Shown: in pieces, positions 1 through 7,941 of the stretch | How positions within the stretch are numbered: the stretch's first letter is position 1 | Layout of the letters: the number at the start of each line of letters is the position of its first letter | Assembly (NCBI GenBank): GCA_023402175.1 | Contig: JAEXCN010000417.1 | Span: forward strand, 1 to 32,490 | Length of the DNA: 32,490 nucleotides | Direction: 5' to 3' | Source: Pseudomonadota bacterium | GTDB lineage: Bacteria > Myxococcota_A > Polyangia > Polyangiales > Polyangiaceae | Made by a program: the position numbers and the translations under genes | Notes under the pieces: generated by a model | Told to the model about the DNA's origin: nothing | What the model saw: the letters and a program-made list of their open reading frames with translations, nothing else | Databases searched by the model: none

Positions 1-1661
1 CGCTGAAGGGCTGGCAGGACCAGTACAAGGCCGCGATGGACGTCCTCGACAGCGACCGTCCGAACGAGGAGAAGATCAACTACTTCCGCCAGAACCCGAA
101 CGATCCTCGTACGGGCTTCACGCCGGAGCGCATCGGTATCCTCTCCGCAGGCGCGCACCTCGCGCTCGGCGCGAACGTCAGCGAGGCGCGCCATCCCGAG
201 ACGTACAAGCAGGGGAAGAAGCTCGCCTCGATCTTCCGCGGGAAGGAGGAGCTCTACGCCGAGTTCCGTCGCGAGATGCTGATGCCGGTCGTCGCGGACT
301 ATCCGCGCCTCACCGCGTCGCAGTACGAGACGGTCCTCACCTGGTTCCAGAAGGGCCTTCCGCACGTCACCGACATCATCCGCGAGAACCGCCCGACCAA
401 GTGCGTCGACGACTTCGAGCAGCTCCGGGCGCGCACGAGCGAGGTGAAGAACCAGACGTGGGCGGCGAAGAACTTCTCGAACCGCGTGCCGATGTTCGCG
501 TGTCCGGCGCCCAACCCGGAGAACCCGGTCAGCCCGACGAACTGCTTCACGCAGCAGCATGACGGGAAGGACATCTTCCCGAAGGCGGTCGATCAGGAGT
601 TCTCCCGCACGTGGCCGCAGAACGGCTCGAACATCCGCATCCTCCGCGAGTTCTCTGCCCCGAACTCGTTCTGGGTCCGCACCTCGGCCGATGGTCGCTT
701 CGTCGCGACGGGCGGAGGCCGCGAAGGCGGCGCGCAGGCGATCGACCTCCAGGCCACGCTCGACGGCCAGTCGCGCGACATCGGTCTCCAGGCCAGCTAC
801 GACCCGGACTTCTATCCGGACAACAAGGCCTTCATGTTCCAGAGCGGCGCGAAGTTCTGCGCGCAGAGCCTGCTCGAGAAGGCGAGCACGAAGCTCGTCA
901 CGTTCGGTGAGCCGGAGTGCTCGCACCTCAACAGCATCTCGGGCCTCTACCAGACCGTCGGCCAGGTCGTCGGCGACAACTCGATCAGCGACCGCTTCAT
1001 GCTCTTCAGCATCTGGGCGGGCGACTCCGGCCAGTACAGCGCGTCGGCTCGTGACACGCCCCCGCGCGGCGGCGAGGACTCGGCGATCAACATCTACACG
1101 CTCATCGCTCAGGGCAACGACGTCGAAGAGGGCTACCAGACCGCCGGCGACGCGGTGAACGTGGCGACGCCGTACCGCGGCGACACGATGATGGGCCGCT
1201 CCGGCACGCTCATCGGCAGCCGCTGGGCGTACGGCCAGGGCGAGGACGGCAAGACGCCGTGGGGCTACGCGATCGAGAAGCTCGAGCGCACCGTGGTCAA
1301 CGGCAAGTACCGCTTCGATCTGAAGCCCCTCGGCAACGTCTGCCTCCAGGGCAACAAGGCGAACTTCTCCTTCGACGAGCGCTTCCTCTCGACGCACCAC
1401 TACAACGAGCCCGAGGACTTCGGCGGCGCCGACGATCCGGCGTACCGCGAGAAGGGCTCGTCGGACGTGTTCGTCATCGACTTCGTGACCGGCAAGAAGC
1501 AGAAGGTCACGAAGATGGGCCCGGGCCAGTTCGCCCTCTACCCGCACTTCCGGTCCGACGGGTGGCTCTACTTCCTCGTCGTCGACCACAACTCGGGCAA
1601 GTACTACACGGTGGCGTCCGACTGGGCGGTCCGCTCGGCGGAAGCGAGCCCGACGCCCTGA
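1..1661 (+). CDS. Secreted beta-propeller-like protein of unknown function (5' end outside window)
   Basis: The reading frame is open from the first bases of the window (first full codon at 3) to a TGA at 1659-1661, so the true start lies upstream and an internal ATG at 36 need not be the start. I do not recognise a named family. The C-terminal two thirds has WD40/PD40-like phrases such as TSADGRFVATGGG, FSFDERFLSTHH and HFRSDGWLYFLVVDH, which suggests a beta-propeller. The few cysteines (near KCVDDF, FACPAP and TNCFTQ) fit an exported protein with disulfides. The next gene, 96 bases downstream on the same strand, encodes a lipoprotein with a c-type heme motif, so the two may act together in the envelope; that link is inferred from position only. 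No signal peptide can be judged because the N-terminus is missing. Confidence 0.7.
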   Translation, partial: LKGWQDQYKAAMDVLDSDRPNEEKINYFRQNPNDPRTGFTPERIGILSAGAHLALGANVSEARHPETYKQGKKLASIFRGKEELYAEFRREMLMPVVADYPRLTASQYETVLTWFQKGLPHVTDIIRENRPTKCVDDFEQLRARTSEVKNQTWAAKNFSNRVPMFACPAPNPENPVSPTNCFTQQHDGKDIFPKAVDQEFSRTWPQNGSNIRILREFSAPNSFWVRTSADGRFVATGGGREGGAQAIDLQATLDGQSRDIGLQASYDPDFYPDNKAFMFQSGAKFCAQSLLEKASTKLVTFGEPECSHLNSISGLYQTVGQVVGDNSISDRFMLFSIWAGDSGQYSASARDTPPRGGEDSAINIYTLIAQGNDVEEGYQTAGDAVNVATPYRGDTMMGRSGTLIGSRWAYGQGEDGKTPWGYAIEKLERTVVNGKYRFDLKPLGNVCLQGNKANFSFDERFLSTHHYNEPEDFGGADDPAYREKGSSDVFVIDFVTGKKQKVTKMGPGQFALYPHFRSDGWLYFLVVDHNSGKYYTVASDWAVRSAEASPTP

Positions 1662-1757
1662 TTGTGGTCGGATAAACTGACGAATGCTGGGCTTCGTAAG
1701 GAGAGCCGAGGCCCAGCACGCATCGCTGTTCGAAGAGGAAGAGGGAGCGGTACGAAG

Positions 1758-3197
1758 ATGAAGATCGGTCCGGCAGCAGCATTCCTTCTCGGCGTCCTCG
1801 GCGTCGCCGCGGGATGCGCCCTCAACGAGACCGAAGATGACGCGACCGAGGGCGAGTCGGAGATCCGCGAGCTCGAACGGCGCGCGGTCGGCCCGGCGAA
1901 GGCGTACCCCGCGGAGCGCTATACCGACGCCGACGCGGAGAAGTACGCGCGCTCGAAGAAGGCTCGCCGCGAGCTCGGATGGCACGTCCTCGCGAAGGCG
2001 CTGCAGCCGGTGAAGATCGCGGCGCAGCCCGAGACGAGCGCGAAACCGGCGGCGAAGAAGCCCGTCATCAAAGAGCGCACGATCCCGCTCTTCCGCACAT
2101 GGTTCGGCGGTGACGAGATCGATCGGATGTTCGCCAAGATGTACGGCGATCTCGGAAAAGATCGCCGCGTCGCACGCGACATCCCGACGGAGAGCGAGGT
2201 CAATGCGCTCTTCGACTGGAACGCGAAGTCCCTCGGTCCGAGCAGCGAGACCGAGTACTTCGCGCGGCTCGCGCAGATCACGAACCAGCAAGGCGTCGAC
2301 GGGCTCGGCGGCAACGGTCGCGTCGCGTACAGCCCCGGCTACGTGAAGCAGTACCTCACGGACTACCCGACGATCGCGGACTGCAAGGTCGACGAGCTGA
2401 CGACTGACACGCCCCCGAAGTCGGAGGAGAAGAACTTCACGAACTGCTTCTCGCGCGAGTTCGATGCCGATGCTGCCGTGATGAAGGCGTCGTGGCGGCG
2501 CAACGACGCGATGGTCGCCGGGGGTCTGCCCGTCGTCGACACGAGCGCGGCGGCGCTCTCGAAGCGGCTCTCCGGCGAGCTCGACGGCGGAGGCTGGAAC
2601 CTCAAAGGCCTCCCGCTGAAGAAGGCCGGCCCCGAGGACGCGTACTCGGTCACGCTCTCGGACGAGACCGGCTACTCGCTCGTCGGCCTCCACGTGATGA
2701 CGAAAGAGCTCCGTCACTGGGTCTGGGTGACGGTCTGGTGGTCGGCCAACCCCGACGAGGACTTCGGCCAGGACCGCCCCGAGGAGATCAAGGCGCTCGG
2801 CGCTCCGTGGAGCAACTACAAGATGTGCGTCGTGACGGACTTCGAGGAGAAGGATCCCGATCCGCGCGGCGGCTTCGAGGGCTCGCTCGGCGACGCGCTC
2901 GCGGCAGTGCACGGCAAGAACACGTGGTGCTCGAACAGCTTCATCGAGAAGGGTGACCACAACGCGCAGACGAACTGCATCGGCTGCCACCAGCACGCCG
3001 GCGACGTCAGCGCGCTCAACAGCGTGCTCACGGACGACAAGAAGTTCCCCTCCTCCGGTAGGCAGCAGGTGCGGAAGGGCTTCCCGGCCGACTACAGCTG
3101 GGCATTCGCCACGCCGGCATCGCCGGACCAGAAGGACCGACTCTTCGACGTCGTCGTCAACCGCATGAAGGTCTACGCGCGCGAAGACGGTCCGTAG
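1758..3197 (+). CDS. Lipoprotein with a single c-type heme motif
   Basis: I chose the ATG at 1758 because it gives a lipoprotein signal peptide (MKIGPAAAFLLGVLGVAAGC, lipid-modified Cys20) and has a GAGGGAG ribosome site at 1741-1747; the frame is open further upstream but that stretch is not signal-like. The product is 479 aa. An acidic tether with the string SEIRE follows Cys20. Near the C-terminus CIGCH (Cys407, Cys410, His411) is a classical CxxCH site for covalent heme c attachment. The remaining sequence, about 350 aa before the heme site, matches no family I can name. Predicted place is the periplasmic face of a membrane, with a possible electron-transfer or sensing role. The upstream gene is a likely partner. 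The gene ends in TAG, so TAG is an ordinary stop in this genome. Confidence 0.75.
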   Translation: MKIGPAAAFLLGVLGVAAGCALNETEDDATEGESEIRELERRAVGPAKAYPAERYTDADAEKYARSKKARRELGWHVLAKALQPVKIAAQPETSAKPAAKKPVIKERTIPLFRTWFGGDEIDRMFAKMYGDLGKDRRVARDIPTESEVNALFDWNAKSLGPSSETEYFARLAQITNQQGVDGLGGNGRVAYSPGYVKQYLTDYPTIADCKVDELTTDTPPKSEEKNFTNCFSREFDADAAVMKASWRRNDAMVAGGLPVVDTSAAALSKRLSGELDGGGWNLKGLPLKKAGPEDAYSVTLSDETGYSLVGLHVMTKELRHWVWVTVWWSANPDEDFGQDRPEEIKALGAPWSNYKMCVVTDFEEKDPDPRGGFEGSLGDALAAVHGKNTWCSNSFIEKGDHNAQTNCIGCHQHAGDVSALNSVLTDDKKFPSSGRQQVRKGFPADYSWAFATPASPDQKDRLFDVVVNRMKVYAREDGP

Positions 3198-3348
3198 ACC
3201 CGCCCGACGAGCTCGGGACTCCCTTGTCTCGGATCGTCGGCGGTGAACTCATCGGGAACGAGCGAGAGCCGTTTCTTCGAGGGCCAGGATGCCGTAACCT
3301 CACGGTCGGAAGAGGCTTTCGCGCCCTCCGCCAGGAGACATCGCTTAC

Positions 3349-4371
3349 ATGGCCCAGGAGAAATCGATCGAGGTCAAGGTCGGGGTCCTCATCCTCGTCT
3401 CCCTCGGGATCCTCGCCGCGTTCGTCCTCATCATGGGCGGGCTCTCGTTCGAGAAGACGTACACGGTGTACGTCGACTTCGACAATCCGGGCGGTCTCCA
3501 GTCCGGCGCGCCCGTCCGCGTCGCCGGTGTGAAATGCGGCAAGGTCAGCGAGCTGCAGTTCATGGGCGGCAAGGTCGATCCAAAGACGAACCGCCGCACG
3601 CTCGTCCGCGCGAAGGTCTCCATCGAGCAGCGCGTGAAGGACTCGATCCACGAGGACGCCGACTTCTACGTCACGACGCAGGGCGTGCTCGGCGAGCAGT
3701 TCCTCGCGATCGATCCGGGCTCTCCGCAGAAGCCCGTGCTCGCGGACAACACGATCGTGAAGGGCATCGACCCGCCGCGCCTCGACCTCTTCCTCGCGAA
3801 GGCCTACGAGCTGCTCGACACGACGATCAACGGCATCCGCAACAACCGCGAGCTCATAAGCGACATCGCGACGAACACGGCCGGCCTCTTGAAGGGCCTC
3901 AACACCGTGCTCACGGACAATCGCGAGCGCATCAATCGCATCGTCGAGAACCTCGAGGCACTCTCGGTCGAGGCGAACACGCTGACGGCGCACGCGCGCT
4001 CGAACTACGTCGACAACCCGAAGATCGCGCGCACGATCGACAACATCGACAAGCTCACGACCGAGCTGCAGCGCGACAGCGGCCCGATGATCAAGGACGC
4101 GCGCGAAGCGGTCGCCAACCTGAACCGCGCGTCGAAGGTGCTCGGCGGCGAAGAAGAGCAGGCCAAGCTGAAGAAGACGATCGACGACGTCGCCCAACTC
4201 GCCGCGCGCGCGAATGCAACGGCGGCCGACGCGCAATCGATCGTCTCGCACATCAAGAAGGGCAACGGCACCGTCGGCGGCCTCGTGATGGACGAAGCGA
4301 TCTACGACGACGTCCAGGAGATGGTGCGCGACCTGAAGCACAATCCCTGGAAGTTCCTCTGGCGCGAGTGA
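3349..4371 (+). CDS. MlaD-family (MCE domain) lipid-transport substrate-binding protein
   Basis: The 340-aa protein starts at ATG 3349, behind an AGGAG ribosome site about 13 bases upstream. Residues 10-30 form one N-terminal membrane anchor (VGVLILVSLGILAAFVLIMG). An MCE domain follows at about residues 38-120, with the typical string DNPGGLQSGAPVRVAGVKCG. The rest is helical (residues 150-330) and ends KHNPWKFLWRE, an ending common in this family. MCE proteins bind phospholipids in the periplasm and hand them to or from an MlaE/MlaF ABC transporter. The permease and ATPase genes are not next to it here, so they must lie elsewhere or to the left of the window. No terminator is evident; the inverted-repeat element starts about 200 bases downstream. 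Confidence 0.9.
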   Translation: MAQEKSIEVKVGVLILVSLGILAAFVLIMGGLSFEKTYTVYVDFDNPGGLQSGAPVRVAGVKCGKVSELQFMGGKVDPKTNRRTLVRAKVSIEQRVKDSIHEDADFYVTTQGVLGEQFLAIDPGSPQKPVLADNTIVKGIDPPRLDLFLAKAYELLDTTINGIRNNRELISDIATNTAGLLKGLNTVLTDNRERINRIVENLEALSVEANTLTAHARSNYVDNPKIARTIDNIDKLTTELQRDSGPMIKDAREAVANLNRASKVLGGEEEQAKLKKTIDDVAQLAARANATAADAQSIVSHIKKGNGTVGGLVMDEAIYDDVQEMVRDLKHNPWKFLWRE

Positions 4372-4448
4372 CGACTCTGCTGAGGGTGCGCTTCGTCTTC
4401 CGCGTCCTTCGGTCCTCGTACGGTGGGCTCCCGGTGTTCTTGTGACGG

Positions 4449-4569
4449 CTTCGTCTCGCTTCCCGACGGATAGGGTCGATCTCGCCTCGGCGCGTCGGAG
4501 AGACTTGGTTGTCGCTCGTACAGCCCTTCGTCTCACTTCCGACGGATGACGTCGACTCTCGCTTCGGCG
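4449..4569 (+). repeat. Pair of degenerate direct repeats next to element 1
   Basis: Two copies of a sequence of about 44 bp lie at 4449-4492 and 4526-4569. They share CTTCGTCTC, CGACGGAT and a closing CTCGC-TTCGGCG. The second copy runs directly into the left inverted terminus of element 1. They are in the spacer after the MCE gene and do not encode anything recognisable. The similarity is clear by eye but includes several mismatches and small indels. Confidence 0.6.
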
Positions 4570-5057
4570 AGATTAACAGGGTGACAGGGGGACAGTGAGC
4601 CGAGAGGGAGCGAGAGGGCCTTGCTTCACTCCCGACCTGGTGCCTCGTGGGCGCTCCCAAAACGCTGCGCGTTTTGCTCGCAAAATTGAGTCTCACTTGC
4701 GACCTGCGGAGCGCGATCCACACGGTGCTCACCTCCTTGCCGGCAGCAGTCCCTGCAAGGAGAGATGAGCCGGCCACGCCACCGCGTCGCCCGCAGACGC
4801 CGACTCACGCGGCAGCGGAGTTGGGGCGGCAGCGACGCGGCGGGGCGAACACGACGAGGACAGCAGCTCCGTCCGAGATCGCAGTCGGCAAGGAGGTGAG
4901 CACCGTGTGGATCCACCTGACAGCCGGATCGGAGACTCAGATTTCCGTAGGGAAATGCGAAGCATTTCCCGGAGGGCACCACGAGGGTCCAGATGACGAG
5001 AGAGACAGGACCTCTCCCTCTCGGCTCCCTGTCCCCCTGTCACCCTGTTAATCTCGC
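4567..5057. mobile_element. Element 1: 491-bp MITE-like inverted-repeat element
   Basis: The ends are inverted repeats. Positions 4567-4595 are the exact reverse complement of 5029-5057, and after one mismatch the match continues through 4610 and 5014, about 44 bp in all. Inside, a second exact 28-bp inverted pair lies at 4715-4742 and 4886-4913. Each arm carries its own small hairpin: AAAACGC-TGC-GCGTTTT at 4659-4675, and GGGAAATGC-GAA-GCATTTCCC at 4951-4971. No transposase or other convincing coding frame is present and I see no target-site duplication. A related element lies at 14774-15300. It could be a non-autonomous transposon or a structural repeat that works as RNA or as a two-way terminator. 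It sits between the 3' ends of convergent genes. Confidence 0.7.
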
Positions 5058-5058
5058 A

Positions 5059-5183
5059 GGCACCGAAGCGAAGCGAGGCGCCGATCGCGCGTGAAGTGCA
5101 GACAGCGAAGCGAGGCGCAGGCACCGAAGCGAAGCGAGGCGCCGATCGCGCGCGAAGTGCAGACAGCGCGCGAAGTGCAGACA
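5059..5183 (+). repeat. 61-bp tandem repeat, about two copies
   Basis: The unit starts GGCACCGAAGCGAAGCGAGG at 5059 and again at 5120, a period of 61 bp. A partial third copy of its GCGAAGTGCAGACA part follows to about 5183. The array abuts the right terminus of element 1 and ends just before the stop codon of the lipoprotein gene at 5218. It has no plausible coding content. Replication slippage near a palindromic element is one explanation. Confidence 0.75.
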
Positions 5184-5217
5184 CCGGCGACGCGCAGAGC
5201 GACGAGGCTAGATGAGC

Positions 5218-5613
5218 TCAGTCGGCGCCCGCGTCTTGCGAAGGGGCGCCGGTGTCGGGCTGGTTCGTGTCCGGCGTACCGGTGTCCGGCGGAGGCGTGA
5301 CGACGTCGTTCGTCGAGCCTTCGGGAACGCCGCCTTCTCCCGCATCGCCTTCTTCGGCGCCGCCTTCAGGGGGCGGACGGCCGGCGACGCGCGAGAGATC
5401 GTCGCTGCAGATGCGCGTCTTGTTCGGCTGCTCGATACAGATGAGGCCGGGCGCGCAGTCCGTCGCGAGGAAACACTCGCCTCCGGGACCGACGGCGCTC
5501 GACGTCGAGGCGCATGCGGATGCAAGCACGAGCAGCGACAGCGTCGCCGTCAGCCCCGCGGCGAGGGCACGCGACGCTCCGGTCACGAGACGAAGCCAGC
5601 GAGGGCGCTTCAA
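5218..5613 (-). CDS. Small Cys-containing lipoprotein of unknown function
   Basis: The product is 131 aa. The start at 5613 is a TTG, chosen because it gives a basic n-region (KRPRWLRL), a hydrophobic stretch and a good lipobox (LVLASAC, Cys34); no strong ribosome site is visible. The mature part has a short four-Cys module (GECFLATDCAPGLICIE and a Cys in RICSDD), a pattern often seen in secreted myxobacterial proteins. It ends in a low-complexity tail rich in Pro, Gly, Asp and Thr with TPDT/QPDT repeats, probably a flexible surface tether. It lies 54 bases downstream of the biotinyl-domain gene on the same strand and may be transcribed with it. Its role is unknown. Confidence 0.75.
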   Translation of the reverse strand: MKRPRWLRLVTGASRALAAGLTATLSLLVLASACASTSSAVGPGGECFLATDCAPGLICIEQPNKTRICSDDLSRVAGRPPPEGGAEEGDAGEGGVPEGSTNDVVTPPPDTGTPDTNQPDTGAPSQDAGAD

Positions 5614-5667
5614 GGTGGAGCTATTTTACGCGATCTCGGGACAAAGCGCGCGCGCCGCACGGCTCGG

Positions 5668-5883
5668 CTAGGCGATCGTGAGGAGCACGTCTCCTTCGTT
5701 GACAGCTTGCCCCTCGGAGCACGCGATCTTCTCGACCTTTCCGCCCTGGGGAGCTTCGACCGGCATCTCCATCTTCATCGACTCGAGGATGACGCAGGTC
5801 TGGCCCTCGGTGACGGTGTCACCTTCCTTCACCTCGATCTTCCAGACCGTCCCCGTGATGTGCGCGTTCACGTTCGTCGCCAT
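5668..5883 (-). CDS. Stand-alone biotin/lipoyl-attachment domain protein (BCCP-like)
   Basis: I set the start at the ATG at 5883, giving 71 aa. The open frame extends much further upstream, but that part is not protein-like, while residues 1-71 are exactly one biotinyl/lipoyl domain. The attachment loop ESMKMEMP places the modified lysine at residue 37. In this family the lysine is biotinylated and carries carboxyl groups between the carboxylase and carboxyltransferase sites of an acyl-CoA or related carboxylase. Biotin is more likely than lipoate because of the MKM sequence. Full carrier subunits usually have an N-terminal extension that is absent here. No biotin carboxylase or carboxyltransferase gene is next to it, so its partner enzyme is unknown. 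Confidence 0.9.
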   Translation of the reverse strand: MATNVNAHITGTVWKIEVKEGDTVTEGQTCVILESMKMEMPVEAPQGGKVEKIACSEGQAVNEGDVLLTIA

Positions 5884-6192
5884 GCGGGCATCGTCCGACG
5901 GGCGGGCGGCGAGGCGCAACGTTTTCCGAGGGCGCGTAGCTTCTCGGAGCACGCGATTACGCGCGGGCCGAAGCCAAGCCCGCTCGCGCGCGCGGTGTCG
6001 AACCTTCGCCGGATCTCCGCCCGCTCGCCCGAAGCGCACATCGGAAGGCATCGGGACGAGCAGACGACGAGCCCTGCCGCAGATAGGAGTGTTCACGAGA
6101 GGTTCGTGAGCGATATCGTTTGCGAAGCTGGGCTCACCCGGGTACGTTTCCCAAGGCCCTCGGGAGCCCCGACGACCCAAGGAACAGACGAC
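5884..6192. other. Divergent intergenic region
   Basis: These 309 bases separate the start of the biotinyl-domain gene (minus) from the start of the coiled-coil membrane protein (plus), so they should hold promoters for both. I see no RNA gene and no convincing short gene. One small perfect hairpin, TCACGA-GAGGT-TCGTGA, lies at 6093-6109. AAGGA at 6178-6182 is the likely ribosome site of the plus-strand gene. No promoter elements can be assigned with confidence. Confidence 0.5.
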
Positions 6193-6969
6193 ATGGCCGA
6201 ACAGAAAGAGTCCTCCGTTCTCTTCTCGCTCAAAGAGCTCATGAGCCTCGAGGAGGACCGCATCCGACAAGAGGATGACGAGAAGAGGAAGAGGGAGCAG
6301 GCGGAGGCGCAGGCGCGTCTCGACGCCGAGCACCGCGCACGCGAGGCCGAAGAGGCCCGTCTCCGCGCGGAGGAAGAGCGTCGTCGTCAGGAAGAGCAGC
6401 GTCAGCGTGAAGAGCAGGCGCGTCTCGACGCGATCCGTCAGGCGGAAGTCGAGCGCGCGCGGCACGACGCCGAGAACCAGGCCCGCCTGCGTGCGATGCA
6501 GCAGCAGCAGGATCACGAGCGTCAGCTCGCCGTGCTGTCGCAGGACAAGAAGAAGAAGCAGCTCACGTGGCTCGTCGTCGGCATCGGCGCGATCCTCGTC
6601 TTCGGCGGCATCGGCGGCGGCTGGGCCTTCTATTCGAGCTCGCAGGAGCAGGCGCGCATCCAGGCCCTGAAGGACCGCGAGATCGCCGAGAAGCAGGCGC
6701 AGCTCGACAAGTTGATGGGCGATCTCAAGGCGCAGCAGGATGCGATGGCCGCTGCGCAGACGGAGCTCGCGAGCGCGAAGAGCGACGCCGATCGCGCGTC
6801 CGCGCAGGCGAAGCTCGCTGCCGCGCAGGAGCAGCAGCGCAAGACGCAGGCGAACATCGCCGCGGTGAAGGCCGGCGGCGGTGGTGGTGGGTCGAAGCCG
6901 GCCTCCGGTGGTACGCCGCGTCCGGCGTGCACCTGCCAGGCAGGCGATCCGCTCTGCTCGTGTCTGTGA
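6193..6969 (+). CDS. Single-pass membrane protein with flanking coiled coils and a Cys4 tail
   Basis: I chose ATG 6193, which has AAGGA about 10 bases upstream; the frame is open far upstream but not protein-like there. The 258-aa product has a highly charged Glu/Arg/Gln coiled coil at residues 15-115, one membrane helix at about 124-147 (LTWLVVGIGAILVFGGIGGG), a second coiled coil at 150-225, a Gly-rich linker, and the end CTCQAGDPLCSCL. The tail has four cysteines as CxC-x6-CxC (Cys246, 248, 255, 257), which could bind metal or form disulfides. The short positive cluster KKKK before the helix suggests the N-terminal coil is cytoplasmic and the C-terminal half periplasmic. I do not know its function; a scaffold or envelope-spanning role is a guess. 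Confidence 0.8.
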   Translation: MAEQKESSVLFSLKELMSLEEDRIRQEDDEKRKREQAEAQARLDAEHRAREAEEARLRAEEERRRQEEQRQREEQARLDAIRQAEVERARHDAENQARLRAMQQQQDHERQLAVLSQDKKKKQLTWLVVGIGAILVFGGIGGGWAFYSSSQEQARIQALKDREIAEKQAQLDKLMGDLKAQQDAMAAAQTELASAKSDADRASAQAKLAAAQEQQRKTQANIAAVKAGGGGGGSKPASGGTPRPACTCQAGDPLCSCL

Positions 6970-7042
6970 TCGGGCTTCGAGCTTCAGGCTTCAGGAAGAC
7001 AACAGCAAGCGACGAGCTTCGGGCGTGCGGGCGCATGCATCG

Positions 7043-7071
7043 GAGAAGAGGCCATGCGTGGCTCTCTTCTC
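7043..7071 (+). terminator. Hairpin between the membrane protein gene and pyrF
   Basis: GAGAAGAGGCCA at 7043-7054 pairs with 7059-7071 across a TGCG loop, giving a 12-bp stem with one bulged T. There is no T-run after it, so it is not a standard factor-independent terminator, but its place about 70 bases after the upstream stop fits transcript-end structure. Confidence 0.4.
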
Positions 7072-7164
7072 TGCTCGAGCGTGATGCCTAGAGCCCGAAG
7101 CCTCGCAGCGCGGCATGCGACGGCACTTGAGACCGCGTGCCCGTGCGCCTAGGGTGACACGCTC

Positions 7165-7941
7165 ATGACATCTCCCGTCGTTTTCGCGCTCGATTTCCCG
7201 AGCGTCGACGAGGCTCGCGCGGCTGCTGTGGAGGTCGCTCCCGCCGTCGGCATGATCAAGGTCGGGCTCGAGCTCTTCGTCCACGCGGGCCCCGCCGTCG
7301 TGGCGCTCGGACGAGACGTCGGCCTTCCGGTCTTCCTCGATCTCAAGCTCCACGACATTCCCGAGACCGTCGAGCGCGCCGTCGCGCAAGCGTCCCATCT
7401 CGGCGCTCGCTTGATCACCGTCCACGCGAGCGGCGGCAGGGCGATGCTCAAGCGCGCGGTTCGTCGCGCCGAGACCGAAGGCGGGTCGCTCGCCATCTGC
7501 GCCGTGACGATCCTCACGTCCCTCGACGACACGGATCTCGACGACGTCGGCATCGCAGTCACGCGGCGCCTGCCGCCGTTCCGCATGCCGGGTGATCCCT
7601 CCCCTGCCCCTGTCGAACGATCGCGAACGAGCCTCGCCGCCGAGAGCCTCGCGAAGCTCGCGTTCGAGGAGGGCGTGCGCTGGTTCGTCTGCTCTCCCGC
7701 TGAGGTCGCGCCGCTCCGCCGACAGCTCGGTCCCGAGGCCATCCTCGTGACTCCTGGCGTCCGTCCGTCGACGGCGGCGGCCGGCGATCAAAAGCGCATT
7801 GCGACGCCGGCGCAGGCGATCCGCGACGGCGCCGACTGGCTGGTCGTCGGTCGACCGATCCGCGATGCTGCCGACAGGCTCGCCGCTGCGCAGGCAATCA
7901 CCGCCGAGGCGCTGTCGGCCAAAGCAGTGGGCACTCCGTGA
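7165..7941 (+). CDS. pyrF: Orotidine 5'-phosphate decarboxylase
   Basis: The 258-aa protein catalyses the last step of de novo UMP synthesis, decarboxylating OMP to UMP in the cytoplasm. The family's catalytic residues are visible: Asp10 in FALDF, Lys32 in MIKVGLELF, and Asp59-x-Lys61-x2-Asp64 in DLKLHDIPETV. The phosphate-binding end has TPGVRP and VVGRPI. Length and motif spacing match the short bacterial group. The start at ATG 7165 gives the expected short lead into the first strand. Its last bases overlap the GTG start of rlmB (GTGA at 7938-7941), so the two are almost certainly one operon with translational coupling. No other pyrimidine gene is in the window. Confidence 0.96.
   Translation: MTSPVVFALDFPSVDEARAAAVEVAPAVGMIKVGLELFVHAGPAVVALGRDVGLPVFLDLKLHDIPETVERAVAQASHLGARLITVHASGGRAMLKRAVRRAETEGGSLAICAVTILTSLDDTDLDDVGIAVTRRLPPFRMPGDPSPAPVERSRTSLAAESLAKLAFEEGVRWFVCSPAEVAPLRRQLGPEAILVTPGVRPSTAAAGDQKRIATPAQAIRDGADWLVVGRPIRDAADRLAAAQAITAEALSAKAVGTP

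Noticed and set aside
3157..4536. A 459-codon open frame on the minus strand
   Set aside because: It is antisense to the MCE gene and is Arg/Asp/Val-rich without motifs.
4647..5051. Short open frames inside element 1
   Set aside because: They cross the inverted repeats, lack ribosome sites and domains, and have no counterpart in element 2.
5212..6192. Upstream extension of the coiled-coil gene's frame to 5212
   Set aside because: This part overlaps two minus-strand genes with clear features and is Arg-rich; the ATG at 6193 has a ribosome site and a sensible protein start.
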